NCBI RefSeq assembly: GCF_011046735.1
Contig: NZ_CP049258.1
Location: 1,816,001-1,880,000, forward strand
Reading direction: 5' to 3'
DNA: 64,000 nt
Source: Nordella sp. HKS 07
GTDB taxonomy: Bacteria; Pseudomonadota; Alphaproteobacteria; Rhizobiales; Aestuariivirgaceae
Shown: piece after piece, positions 41,472 to 49,573 of the stretch
Layout of the letters: each line of letters starts with the position of its first letter
Numbering within the stretch: position 1 is the first letter of the stretch
Program-made: the position numbers and the translations under genes
Notes under the pieces: generated by a model
Database searches by the model: none
What the model saw: only the letters and a program-made list of their open reading frames with translations
What the model was told of the DNA's origin: nothing

Positions 41472-42128
41472 TCAGAATTTCGGGAAACGGCGTTCGACGA
41501 GGCGCAAGCCCTGGGCGATCATCAGGCAGGTGACGAGATAGAGCACGCTGGCGGTGGCCCAGGCCTCGGCCACCCGGAAGGTTTCGGTATTGAGCTTGCG
41601 CGCCTCATAGGTGAGCTCGGGCACTGCGATCACCGCGGCGAGCGACGTGTCCTTGAACAACGAGATGAAGGTGGTGCCCAGAGCCGGCAGGCAGTTGCGC
41701 AGCATGATCGGCAGCACGATGAGGCGGATGAGCGCAAACTGGTGGAGGCCTACGGCGCGCCCGGCATCGATGACACCCTTGGGTACGCCGTCGAGCCCGG
41801 CGCGAAAAACCTCCGTCAGATAGGCGCCGGAATAGACCGCCAGCGCCAGGATGAAGCTTTCGAACTTGCCGAAGCGCAGGCCCCAATGCGGCAGGCCGAA
41901 ATAGACGAAGAGCACGATCACCAGGAGCGGCGTATTGCGGAAGACCGAGACATAGATGGCGACGAGCCGGCGCCTCAAGCCTCCCGCCTGGGCCGCGAAG
42001 GCCGCGATGAGGCCCAGTATGGTGCCGATAGCGAGGGCGGCGAGCGCGAGGGCAAGACCCAGTGCCAGACCGAGGAGGAAGACATCAAACCTGGCCCAGA
42101 TCACTCCGAAATTGAAGGAGTATCCCAT
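41472..42128 (-). CDS. Amino-acid-type ABC transporter permease
   Basis: Permease of 218 aa, sister of the previous one. FRNTPLLVIVLFVYFGLP and GVPKGVIDAGRAVGLHQFALIRLIVLPIMLRNCLPAL (EAA loop) are clear. Upstream is a RIME-like double palindrome that separates it from the binding-protein gene. The predicted heterodimer with the next permease would import a polar amino acid or derivative. Confidence 0.9.
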   Translation of the reverse strand: MGYSFNFGVIWARFDVFLLGLALGLALALAALAIGTILGLIAAFAAQAGGLRRRLVAIYVSVFRNTPLLVIVLFVYFGLPHWGLRFGKFESFILALAVYSGAYLTEVFRAGLDGVPKGVIDAGRAVGLHQFALIRLIVLPIMLRNCLPALGTTFISLFKDTSLAAVIAVPELTYEARKLNTETFRVAEAWATASVLYLVTCLMIAQGLRLVERRFPKF

Positions 42129-42149
42129 TGCCCTCGCGCCCTTCCCTTA

Positions 42150-42262
42150 GATCACGATGAGTTTGGATTGAGCCAATCCAAACTCATGAACGTGATCGAT
42201 TCTTATATGTGAGCGCGGGATTCTTGCGAAAAACCGGTGCCCACTTTTTCGCATCCCGCGCT
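42150..42262. repeat. RIME-like double palindrome between SBP and permease
   Basis: Palindrome A: GATCACG (42150-42156), inner stem GAGTTTGGATT/AATCCAAACTC, CGTGATC (42191-42197). Palindrome B: AGCGCGGGAT (42212-42221) with GAAAAACCGG core to ATCCCGCGCT (42253-42262). The right end of B overlaps the TAG stop of the binding-protein gene, as in the copy at 46072. Confidence 0.8.
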
Positions 42263-43091
42263 AACGTAGCTCGGCCGGGAAGCCGATCTGGGGCTCCGGC
42301 GGCTTGACGCCGAACCACTGCTCGAAGGATTTCGAGAAGGTGGCGAATTCGACGCCGGTCAGCGCCTCGCGCAGCGCGATATTGACGAAATTGAGCCAGT
42401 CCTGCTCGCCGCGCTTGACCGCGCAGGAATAGGTCTGCGGATACCAGCCATAGCCGCCATCGCCATATTTGCCGGGATTCTGCTTCATGAACCACAGCAG
42501 CGACGACATGTCTGTCGCCACCGCGTCGGCTCGCCCGGAATTGAGCGCCTGATAAGCGAGATCGACGCTCTCATACTGGTCGACCTTGGCCTCGGGCAGC
42601 GCATAATGGACCATGTCCTCGGCATAGACATTCTGCAGCACCGCCACGGTGACGGCGTTGCCCGCCGCCTTCATGTCGTCGCGCGACTTGTATTTGCCGC
42701 CCGCCGTCAGCATCAGCCCGACGCCTTCGCGGTAATAGGGAATGGTAAAGTTGACCTGCTGGGCGCGCTCGGCGGTCACCGTCATGAACTGGCAGGTGAT
42801 GTCGACCTTGTCGGTGACGATATTGGGGATGCGCGCATCGGAAGCCTGATTGACAAACTCGATCTTGGTGTCGTCGCCGAACAGGCCCTTGGCGATGATC
42901 TTGGCGATGTCGACATCATAGCCGGCCATGTTGCCGGCCTCGTCGCGGAAATGCCAGGGGGGGTTCCCCACCCCGGTACCCACCACCAGCTTTCCGCGCG
43001 CCAGGACGTCGGCGAGCTTGTCGGCTTGTGCACCACCGCTGAATGCGGCGAGGCTTGCCCCCATCAACAGGCAAAGTACGATCTTCTTCAT
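42261..43091 (-). CDS. Amino-acid ABC transporter substrate-binding protein
   Basis: Family 3 solute-binding protein, about 276 aa, with signal peptide MKKIVLCLLMGASLAAFSGGAQA. The mature part has KLVVGTGVGNPPWHFRDEAGNMAGYDVDIAKIIAKGLFG and QVNFTIPYYREGVGLM, classic for polar amino-acid binders. Start 43091 has a GGGAGGAG ribosome binding site. Its TAG stop is formed partly by the adjoining repeat. It sits downstream of the aldolase-like and SDR genes, so the ligand may be a D-amino acid or hydroxy-amino acid. Confidence 0.9.
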   Translation of the reverse strand: MKKIVLCLLMGASLAAFSGGAQADKLADVLARGKLVVGTGVGNPPWHFRDEAGNMAGYDVDIAKIIAKGLFGDDTKIEFVNQASDARIPNIVTDKVDITCQFMTVTAERAQQVNFTIPYYREGVGLMLTAGGKYKSRDDMKAAGNAVTVAVLQNVYAEDMVHYALPEAKVDQYESVDLAYQALNSGRADAVATDMSSLLWFMKQNPGKYGDGGYGWYPQTYSCAVKRGEQDWLNFVNIALREALTGVEFATFSKSFEQWFGVKPPEPQIGFPAELR

Positions 43092-43146
43092 TTCCACTCC
43101 TCCCGTTATTGCTCCGCCGCCATCCGGCGAAGCCGCAAATTCAAGC

Positions 43147-43917
43147 TTAGCGCGCGAGCCAGCCGCCATCGACCGTGACCACCGTGCCCGTCACATAGGA
43201 GCTGGCGGGCGAGGCGAGGAACAGGATCGCGGTCGCGATATCTTGCGGGACGCCCCAGCGTCCTATTGGGATGCGGCCAAGTATCTCCCGCGATCTTACG
43301 GGATCGTCCCGCAGCGCCAGCGTGTTGGCGGTCGCCATATAACCGGGCGCAATCGCATTGACGGTGATGCCGGCCGGCGCCAGTTCATTGGCCATGGCGC
43401 GCGTTAGGCCGGCGACGCCATGCTTAGCCGCCGTATAGGCCGCCACCCTGATCCCACCCTGAAAGGACAATAGCGAGGCGATATTGATGATGCGTCCCGG
43501 CCGCTGATAGGCCACCATGTGGCGCGCCGCCGCCTGGCTCAAGAGAAACAGGCTGCGCAGATTGACGTCGAGCACCTCGTCCCAGGTCTCGATCGCCAAT
43601 TGGCCGATCTCGGCGCGCCGGATGATGCCGGCGCAATTGACCAGTATGTCGACCGGTCCCAGCTCATGGGCGGCGCCGCAGACGACTTCATCGGCATCGT
43701 CGAGCAGCGCCAGATCGCACTGGATCTCGCAGAAGCCGCGGCCCGCCTCTTCGATGAGCTTGCGTGTCTCTGGCATGGGTGATGAACCGAGTCCCGATAT
43801 GTCGGCGCCGGCGGCCGCGAGCGCCAGCGCCATGGCTTGGCCGAGCCCGCTTCGAGCGCCTGTGACCAAAGCCGTTCTACCGGTTAGGTCGAACAGGCGG
43901 GCTATTTCTTCGCGCAT
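43147..43917 (-). CDS. SDR-family oxidoreductase (KduD-like)
   Basis: Short-chain dehydrogenase of 256 aa. Cofactor motif TGARSGLGQ near residue 19, NCAG near 92, catalytic Ser in INIASLLSFQGG, Tyr-Lys in YTAAKHG, and the end YVTGTVVTVDGGWLAR. LFDLTGRTALVTGA at the start resembles 2-deoxy-D-gluconate 3-dehydrogenases. It shares one base with the upstream aldolase-like gene, so the two products likely act in sequence. Confidence 0.87.
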   Translation of the reverse strand: MREEIARLFDLTGRTALVTGARSGLGQAMALALAAAGADISGLGSSPMPETRKLIEEAGRGFCEIQCDLALLDDADEVVCGAAHELGPVDILVNCAGIIRRAEIGQLAIETWDEVLDVNLRSLFLLSQAAARHMVAYQRPGRIINIASLLSFQGGIRVAAYTAAKHGVAGLTRAMANELAPAGITVNAIAPGYMATANTLALRDDPVRSREILGRIPIGRWGVPQDIATAILFLASPASSYVTGTVVTVDGGWLAR

Positions 43918-44978
43918 CAGCGTACCTTGCCGCGCGCCGCCACCGGCCAGGTGAGCTCGACCACGCCGTTGCGCACGCCATGCACCTCGTCATTCATGTT
44001 GGAAACCGAGCAGCAATGATTGGGAATGACATTCACCACCTCACCAATCTTCGGACGTTTGGACACGGCAGTCAGATCGACGATCGCATGCTCTTCGGAC
44101 AGCGCCGAAATGACGGCGCCCGGATAGTCGGCGAGCCGGCCATAATGCTGGACGTAATATTGATCAGAAGTCAACACCTTGGAGCCACAATCGAGCACGG
44201 CGCGCGCAGGCGACGGGCGGCTTACCACGGTGGCGCGCACCTGCAGCGCGCAGTCCTGCCAGGATGCGACACCCGAATGCACCATCATCACGTCGTTATA
44301 GACATAAGTGCCGGCGCGATGCTCGGTCATCATCGGAAACTCGGCCAGGCTGTTGAGGGCAGGCGTGCCGCCACCTGAGACCACAGGCAGCTTTATGCCA
44401 GCCTCGCGGAACAACTTCACGGCGCGGGTGAAGAATTCATGAGTGTGGGGTGCTGTGTTGGGGAACATCATCAACCCTTCGAAGGCGATGCGCGGCAGCT
44501 TCAGCGCCAACCTGGCGAGATCGAGCGCCGCCTCCGGCGACTGCACGCCATTGCGGCCGAAGCCCGTATCGCATTCGATGAGGAGCGGGATGTCGCGGCT
44601 GTGGCGCAGGCCCGCTTCCGAGAGCCCGCGCAGAACAACGTCATTGTCGGCGACCACGGCAAGCCGCTTCACGCGACCGGCAAGCCGCATCAATCGGTCG
44701 GTCTTGTGCGGGCCGATGATGTTGTAGGTGAGCAGATAGTCGTCGCACACGCCGGCATCGACGAAGACCTCGAGCTCGCCGAGCTTCTGGCAGGTGAGGC
44801 CCACGGCGCCGGCCTGCATCTGCATTTGGGCGATGGCCGGGATCTTGTGCGTCTTGATATGGGGTCGGTTGCCGATGCCTTGCCGCGCGATCAGGCTCTG
44901 CACCCGCGCGATATTGGCTTCGAGCCGGTCGAGGAAGACGATGACGGCCGGTGTGTCGAGATCTTCAACGCGGAGCAT
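43917..44978 (-). CDS. D-threonine aldolase / D-serine dehydratase-like PLP enzyme
   Basis: Fold III PLP enzyme of 353 aa. It begins LRVEDLDTPAVIVFLDRLEANIARVQ, with the PLP lysine in RPHIKTHKIPAIA, EHRAGTYVYND, and a C-terminal metal site PNHCCSVSN followed by HGVRNG. These fit the DSD1 and D-threonine aldolase group, which cleaves or dehydrates D-3-hydroxy-amino acids or related compounds. GAGGAAG ribosome binding site. An AT-rich motif 24 bp upstream resembles the GntR operator at 48786. Confidence 0.87.
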   Translation of the reverse strand: MLRVEDLDTPAVIVFLDRLEANIARVQSLIARQGIGNRPHIKTHKIPAIAQMQMQAGAVGLTCQKLGELEVFVDAGVCDDYLLTYNIIGPHKTDRLMRLAGRVKRLAVVADNDVVLRGLSEAGLRHSRDIPLLIECDTGFGRNGVQSPEAALDLARLALKLPRIAFEGLMMFPNTAPHTHEFFTRAVKLFREAGIKLPVVSGGGTPALNSLAEFPMMTEHRAGTYVYNDVMMVHSGVASWQDCALQVRATVVSRPSPARAVLDCGSKVLTSDQYYVQHYGRLADYPGAVISALSEEHAIVDLTAVSKRPKIGEVVNVIPNHCCSVSNMNDEVHGVRNGVVELTWPVAARGKVR

Positions 44979-44995
44979 GCGGTCGCTTCCTCATT

Positions 44996-45013
44996 AATAT
45001 TTTAATATGATAA
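44996..45013 (-). promoter_or_regulatory. Candidate second GntR operator upstream of the aldolase-like gene
   Basis: On the minus strand TTATCATATTA-AAATATTAA. The first eleven bases are identical to TTATCATATTA at 48782-48792, which is part of a perfect dyad next to the GntR gene. The shared motif in two AT-rich islands of a GC-rich region suggests one regulator for both. Confidence 0.45.
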
Positions 45014-45024
45014 TTTTGGAGACA

Positions 45025-45048
45025 GCCCCCGGAGGGAGTACCGGGGGC
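45025..45048 (-). terminator. GC hairpin after the sugar-binding-protein gene
   Basis: GCCCCCGG (45025-45032), 8-base loop, CCGGGGGC (45041-45048), 14 bp after the stop at 45062. A T-run does not follow directly; an AT-rich stretch begins about 8 bases later. It could stop part of the transcripts or protect the 3' end of the binding-protein mRNA. Confidence 0.5.
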
Positions 45049-45061
45049 CGTCCCCTGACGA

Positions 45062-46006
45062 TCAGAACCCTTTGCCCAGGAACTGATCGACATTGCTGGA
45101 ATCTACCTGGTGGGTGGGCAGCACGATCTCCTTGTCGAGCTTCTCGCCCTTGGCGATCTTGTAGCCATATTGGACGCCTTCTGGCGCCACGAAGTGATAG
45201 GTGAAGGTGGCGACCATCTTGCCGGACTTGATTGCGTCGTAGGCGGCGTTCTCGCCGTCGATTCCGACGACCAAAACGCCCTTCTGCCTGTTGGCGGCCT
45301 CAAGCGCGGTCACCGCACCCAGCGCCATGTCGTCATTATGGGCATAGACGAGCTGGATCTCGCCGTCCTTGAAGCGCTGCAGCGTGTCCTCCATGAACTT
45401 GATCGCGGGCTCGCGCACATAATTGGCGACTTGGCTAGCGACGATCTTCACATCCGGGCATTCCTTGCCGATCGTCTCGACGAAGAGATCATGCCGGTCG
45501 ACGGTAGCCGAGGCGCCGGCCGTGCCCTGAATCTCCACCACATTGCCCTTGCCGCCCAGCGCCTTGCACACATAGCTGCCGGCCGACTTGCCGATCAGCT
45601 TGTTGTCGGCGCCGATATGCAGGGTAACGTCGGTATTGACCTTGCGGTCGAGCGTCACCACCGGAATGCCGGCATCCATCGCCTGCTTCACGACGGGTGT
45701 CAGCGCGTCGGCGGTGACCGGGCTGATGATCAGCGTTTGAATTCCCTGGGCGAGCAGGCTCTCGACATCGGCCACCTGCTTCGAGGCGTTGTTCTCACCA
45801 TTGGTGACGATGAGCTCGACATCGGGCAGATTGGCTTCCGCATATTTGCGGTTGCCTTCCACCATGTTGACGCGCCACGAGCTTTCCATCGTGCCTTGCG
45901 AGAAGCCGATCTTCAGCTTGTCGCCACTCGCCTGCGCTGTGGCGCCGACGCCTAAGGCCAAGGCGGCCGTGAAGAACATTGCGCTTTTTCTTAAGGCTCT
46001 CTGCAT
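45062..46006 (-). CDS. Sugar ABC transporter substrate-binding protein (RbsB-like)
   Basis: Periplasmic binding protein of 314 aa with signal peptide ending GATAQA. LKIGFSQGTMESSWRVNMVEGNRKYAE, ISPVTADALTPVVKQAMDAGIPVVTLDRKV and YAHNDDMALGAVTALEAANR mark the type I periplasmic-binding fold for pentoses, hexoses or related compounds. GGGAGG ribosome binding site. With the permease and double ATPase upstream it completes a CUT2-type importer. Confidence 0.92.
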   Translation of the reverse strand: MQRALRKSAMFFTAALALGVGATAQASGDKLKIGFSQGTMESSWRVNMVEGNRKYAEANLPDVELIVTNGENNASKQVADVESLLAQGIQTLIISPVTADALTPVVKQAMDAGIPVVTLDRKVNTDVTLHIGADNKLIGKSAGSYVCKALGGKGNVVEIQGTAGASATVDRHDLFVETIGKECPDVKIVASQVANYVREPAIKFMEDTLQRFKDGEIQLVYAHNDDMALGAVTALEAANRQKGVLVVGIDGENAAYDAIKSGKMVATFTYHFVAPEGVQYGYKIAKGEKLDKEIVLPTHQVDSSNVDQFLGKGF

Positions 46007-46071
46007 GACTACCTCCCGTTCATCGCCCCGGCAGGCAGGATTGCCCGCCGATGGTCGTTCATCCGCGGTTA

Positions 46072-46182
46072 GATCACGATCACTTCAGGTCGGTTCGACC
46101 TGAAGTGATAAACGTGATCGTCCCCAAATTACAGCGCGTGATCGGACGGAAAACCGGTATCCGCTTTTCCTGATCACGCGCT
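46072..46182. repeat. RIME-like double palindrome between permease and SBP
   Basis: Palindrome A: GATCACG (46072-46078), inner stem ATCACTTCAGGTC with its complement, CGTGATC (46113-46119). Palindrome B: AGCGCGTGATC (46133-46143), core GGAAAACCGG, GATCACGCGCT (46172-46182). Its end falls in the TAG stop of the permease gene, exactly as in the copy at 42150. The inner stems of A differ completely between copies while keeping symmetry. Confidence 0.82.
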
Positions 46183-47194
46183 ATGGCGCGGAAGCTTTTC
46201 GTCTCCGGATGATCTCGAACAGCACCGCGGCGACGATGATGGCGCCCTTGACGATCTGCTGGGTGAAGGGCGAGACGCCGAACAGATTGAGGATATTGGC
46301 GAGCACCGCGACGATCGCCGCCCCCAGTATGGTGCCACTGATGCGGCCTTCGCCACCGAACAGGCTGGTGCCGCCGATGACGGTGATAGCGATGGCCTCG
46401 AGCTCGAGGCCGGTGCCGGCGACCGGTTCGCCGACGGTGAGGCGCGAGATGAAAATTAGGGCCGTGAGGCCGGAGAGAAAGCCGCTGATCAGATAGACCA
46501 TGAAGATGGTGCGCTTGACGTCGATGCCGGCGAGGCGCGCCGCTTCCGGATTGCTGCCGACCGCATAGATGTTGCGGCCGAAGGCGGTGAGGCGCAGGAT
46601 TCCCGCCGCGAGTGACGCGACCACGGCGAAGACCCAGACCGGCACCGGCAGGCCGAGCAGATGGCCCTGACCCAGCCAGGCGAACTGATCGGCGACGGCG
46701 CGGAAATGGATCGGATGGCCATCGGAAATGGTCATGGCGAGGCCGCGCCCCATCACCATCGTGCCGAGCGTCATGATGAAGGGCGGGATGCCGCCGAGCG
46801 TGATGCCGGCGCCATTGGCGGCCCCCATAGCCGAGCCGATGGCGAGACCGGCGACGATGACGAGCGGAATGGGCACCGCGGCATCGAGCAGCATCGCCGC
46901 CGTCACCGCGACGACGGCAACGATCGAGCCGACCGAGAGATCGATGCCGGCGGTGAGGATGACGAAGGTCATGCCGACCGAGACGATGCCGAACAGCGCC
47001 ACCTGGCGCAGCACATTGATGAGATTGAACGGGTTGAGGAAGGCGTCCGACACCAAAGCCGCGACGGCGCACATGATGACGAGCACCCAGATCAGGCCTG
47101 AGGCGCGCAAGGCGCCGAGGCGTCTAAGCTGGGTGACGCCGAAAGCGGTCAAGCTGGGGGCCGCCTGCCGCCGGTCGAGCTTCTCGTCGATCAT
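46181..47194 (-). CDS. Sugar ABC transporter permease (RbsC-like)
   Basis: Permease of 337 aa with eight to ten helices. FGIVSVGMTFVILTAGIDLSVGSIVAVVAV, then GGIPPFIMTLGTMVMGRGLAMTISDGHPI and AITVIGGTSLFGGEGRISGTILGA are the RbsC/CUT2 signature segments. It overlaps the ATPase gene by 4 bp. Its stop codon lies at the edge of a RIME-like repeat, so the last residues (RRRKASAP) may differ from repeat-free relatives. Confidence 0.93.
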   Translation of the reverse strand: MIDEKLDRRQAAPSLTAFGVTQLRRLGALRASGLIWVLVIMCAVAALVSDAFLNPFNLINVLRQVALFGIVSVGMTFVILTAGIDLSVGSIVAVVAVTAAMLLDAAVPIPLVIVAGLAIGSAMGAANGAGITLGGIPPFIMTLGTMVMGRGLAMTISDGHPIHFRAVADQFAWLGQGHLLGLPVPVWVFAVVASLAAGILRLTAFGRNIYAVGSNPEAARLAGIDVKRTIFMVYLISGFLSGLTALIFISRLTVGEPVAGTGLELEAIAITVIGGTSLFGGEGRISGTILGAAIVAVLANILNLFGVSPFTQQIVKGAIIVAAVLFEIIRRRKASAP

Positions 47195-48741
47195 GCCGCC
47201 GCTCCTTCCGCGTGCCGCCGGTCGAGACCAAGGGCGGCGCGCATCAGAACTTCTTCGTTGGCTTCGGCGCGGTCGAACCGTCCGGCCACCCGGCCCTCGC
47301 GCATCACGATGATGCGGTCGCTCAAGCCCAGTATCTCAGGAAGCTCGGAGGAGACCATGACGATGGCGACGCCCTCTTCGTCGGCGAGCTTCGCCATCAA
47401 TTGATAAAGCTCGCGCTTGGCGCCAACATCGACGCCGCGCGTCGGCTCGTCGATCAGAAGCACGCGGCATCTGGCATTGAGGCTGCGCGCGATCAGGCAT
47501 TTCTGCTGATTGCCACCGGAAAGCTGGCTGATCTTTTCCGCCGGTCCCCTGGTGCGGATACGCAGGCGGTCGATCAGCGTCCGCACCGCCATCTCTTCCT
47601 GGCGCCGGTTCAGAATTCCCCGGCGCCTGATCCGCGCCAGCCCGGAAATGCTGATATTGAAGGCGACGTCCTGCGGCAGGAAGCAGCCTTCCGATTTGCG
47701 GTCTTCGGGCAAGAGGCACAGACCACGCGCGATCGCCTGCTTCGGGCTCGTCGGTCGCTTTCCGTCCAGGAGCGTGAAGGACGAGGCCTCGACACGGTCG
47801 GCGCCGGCGAGACCCCGCAGGAGTTCGGAGCGGCCGGAGCCCGCGAGACCGCATATGCCCAGAATCTCGCCGGCCCGTACATCGATGCCGACATCCCGCA
47901 AGGCCGTTCCGCGCGTGAGTCCCTGGGCTGCGAGCGCCACCGGCCCCGGCCGGCGCCGGCGTTCAGGATAGATGTCCTCGATCTTGCGGCCGACCATCAT
48001 GCTGACGAGGCTTTGATTGTCGAGCGAAGCCGTGGCGCCGCCACCGACGACACGCCCGTCGCGCAGCACGGTGACCCGATCGCAGATCGCGAAGACCTCG
48101 GACAGGCGATGCGAGATATAGATGAAGCTGACACCGTTGCGCGCGAGCTTGCGGATGATCTCGAACAGCTTCTCGAGCTCGGCCGCACCCAAGACCGCCG
48201 AGGGCTCGTCCAGCACCACGAGGCGCGCATGGCGCGACAGAGCACCGGCGATCTCGGTCATCTGGCGTTGCGCGACGCTCAAGGCGCCGGTGCTCGTCTT
48301 GGGATCGAGATTGAAGCCGAGGCGCGTCAGCACCTCGCGGCTCGCCCGCCAGGTTCCCGGCCAGTCGATGAGGCCGGCGCGGGTCTTCGGCATCCGCCCG
48401 AGCCAGATATTCTCGGCCACGCTCAGATGCGGCGCCAGCATCGTTTCCTGATAGATGACGGCGACGCCGCGCTCCAGCATCTGCAGCGGCGTCGGCCGGT
48501 CGACCTTCTCGCCGGCGATGGTGATCTCGCCTTGATCCGCATGATGGGCGCCTGAGAGAATCTTGATGAGGGTGGATTTGCCCGCGCCGTTCTCGCCGAC
48601 AAGGCCCAGCACCTCGCCTTGATCGACGTCGAGATCGACATTTTCGAGCGCCACGACGCCCGGAAAGCTCTTGCAGACCCCGCGCATGGAGAGCACCAGC
48701 GCCGCGCCGGCTACGTTTTGCGCCTGCGATCCCTGTGCCAC
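47191..48741 (-). CDS. Sugar ABC transporter ATP-binding protein, two ATPase domains (RbsA-like)
   Basis: Double ATPase of 516 aa. First domain: Walker A GENGAGKST, then LSVAQRQMTEIAGAL in place of a canonical signature, and LVVLDEPSAVL. Second domain: GLAGSGRSE, LSGGNQQKCLIARSL and LLIDEPTRGVDVG. These are normal for RbsA/MglA proteins, where the two sites differ. GTG start at 48741. First gene of the leftward cluster, facing the GntR gene across a 109-bp region containing a perfect dyad. Confidence 0.93.
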   Translation of the reverse strand: MAQGSQAQNVAGAALVLSMRGVCKSFPGVVALENVDLDVDQGEVLGLVGENGAGKSTLIKILSGAHHADQGEITIAGEKVDRPTPLQMLERGVAVIYQETMLAPHLSVAENIWLGRMPKTRAGLIDWPGTWRASREVLTRLGFNLDPKTSTGALSVAQRQMTEIAGALSRHARLVVLDEPSAVLGAAELEKLFEIIRKLARNGVSFIYISHRLSEVFAICDRVTVLRDGRVVGGGATASLDNQSLVSMMVGRKIEDIYPERRRRPGPVALAAQGLTRGTALRDVGIDVRAGEILGICGLAGSGRSELLRGLAGADRVEASSFTLLDGKRPTSPKQAIARGLCLLPEDRKSEGCFLPQDVAFNISISGLARIRRRGILNRRQEEMAVRTLIDRLRIRTRGPAEKISQLSGGNQQKCLIARSLNARCRVLLIDEPTRGVDVGAKRELYQLMAKLADEEGVAIVMVSSELPEILGLSDRIIVMREGRVAGRFDRAEANEEVLMRAALGLDRRHAEGAAA

Positions 48742-48785
48742 CTACTGCCGAGCTCCCATCTTCACCCGCCGCCACTTTATTTTAT

Positions 48786-48804
48786 CATATTATCAGATAA
48801 TATG
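48786..48804. promoter_or_regulatory. Perfect 19-bp dyad, likely GntR operator
   Basis: CATATTATC-A-GATAATATG, inside an AT-rich island between the divergent ATPase and GntR genes. It is 45 bp from the ATPase start and 46 bp from the chosen GntR start, so binding could repress both. Length, symmetry and AT-richness suit a FadR-subfamily GntR protein. Confidence 0.7.
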
Positions 48805-48850
48805 CTGAAGATTGTCAAGCGGCCTCCGTCTTCCCGAGCAGGAACTCCGA

Positions 48851-49573
48851 ATGGCCCAAGAGATGTCGAGACTCACTTTCGGGCAAGGCCCGAAGCGCAA
48901 TCTCTTCGCCCATGTGGTGGAAAGCATCGGCCTGCGCATCATCAGGGGCGAGCTCAGTCCCTCGCTGCCTTTTCCCAAGGAGGCCGATCTCGGCACCGAA
49001 TTCGGCGCCAGCCGCTCCGTCATCCGCGAGGCGGTGAAGTCGCTGGCGGCGCGCGGCCTCATCACCTCACAGACACGCACCGGCATCCGCGTGCTCGAAC
49101 CGATCAACTGGAACCTGCTCGATGCCGAAGTGCTGAACTGGCGCTACAGCGTCATGCCGCCTGACCAGTTCTATGGCGAGCTGTTCGAGATCCGTCGGCT
49201 GATCGAGCCCGAGGCGGCGCGCCTCGCCGCGTTGCGTGGCAGTGCGACGGAGATCGCCGCGATAGTCTCGGCCTTCGCCGCCATGAGCGAGGCGTCACGC
49301 GCCGAGCGGTCAGGCGTCGCGGCCGATCTTGCCTTCCACCGCGCCATCCTCGCGGCGGCTCACAATGCCCTGCTTCTGCAGATGGGCAATCTGATCGCCG
49401 TCGGCCTCGATATCGCGCATCGCCTGTCGAGCGAATCCTTCGTCGTCTTCCTCCCGATGCACAAGGCGGTCCTCGATGCGATCCTGGCGCGCGACGGCGA
49501 GAAAGGTGAAGCCGCCATGCGCCATCTTCTCTCGGAAACGCAGGAATTCATGAGCCGCCTGATCAGGGCTTGA
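48851..49573 (+). CDS. GntR family regulator, FadR subfamily (FCD domain)
   Basis: Regulator of about 240 aa. The winged helix is ESIGLRIIRGELSPSLPFPKEADLGTEFGASRSVIREAVKSLAARGLI, followed by an FCD effector domain (ELFEIRRLIEPEAARLAALRG and later AADLAFHRAILAAAHN). Start chosen at ATG 48851 after AGGA; TTG 48812 is in frame but lacks support. It probably senses the imported sugar or a breakdown product. Its 3' end overlaps the convergent amidohydrolase gene by 11 bp. Confidence 0.88.
   Translation: MAQEMSRLTFGQGPKRNLFAHVVESIGLRIIRGELSPSLPFPKEADLGTEFGASRSVIREAVKSLAARGLITSQTRTGIRVLEPINWNLLDAEVLNWRYSVMPPDQFYGELFEIRRLIEPEAARLAALRGSATEIAAIVSAFAAMSEASRAERSGVAADLAFHRAILAAAHNALLLQMGNLIAVGLDIAHRLSSESFVVFLPMHKAVLDAILARDGEKGEAAMRHLLSETQEFMSRLIRA

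Noticed and set aside
45025-45048. Definite intrinsic terminator
   Set aside because: The stem is strong but no T-run follows directly, so only a hairpin with possible partial termination is claimed.
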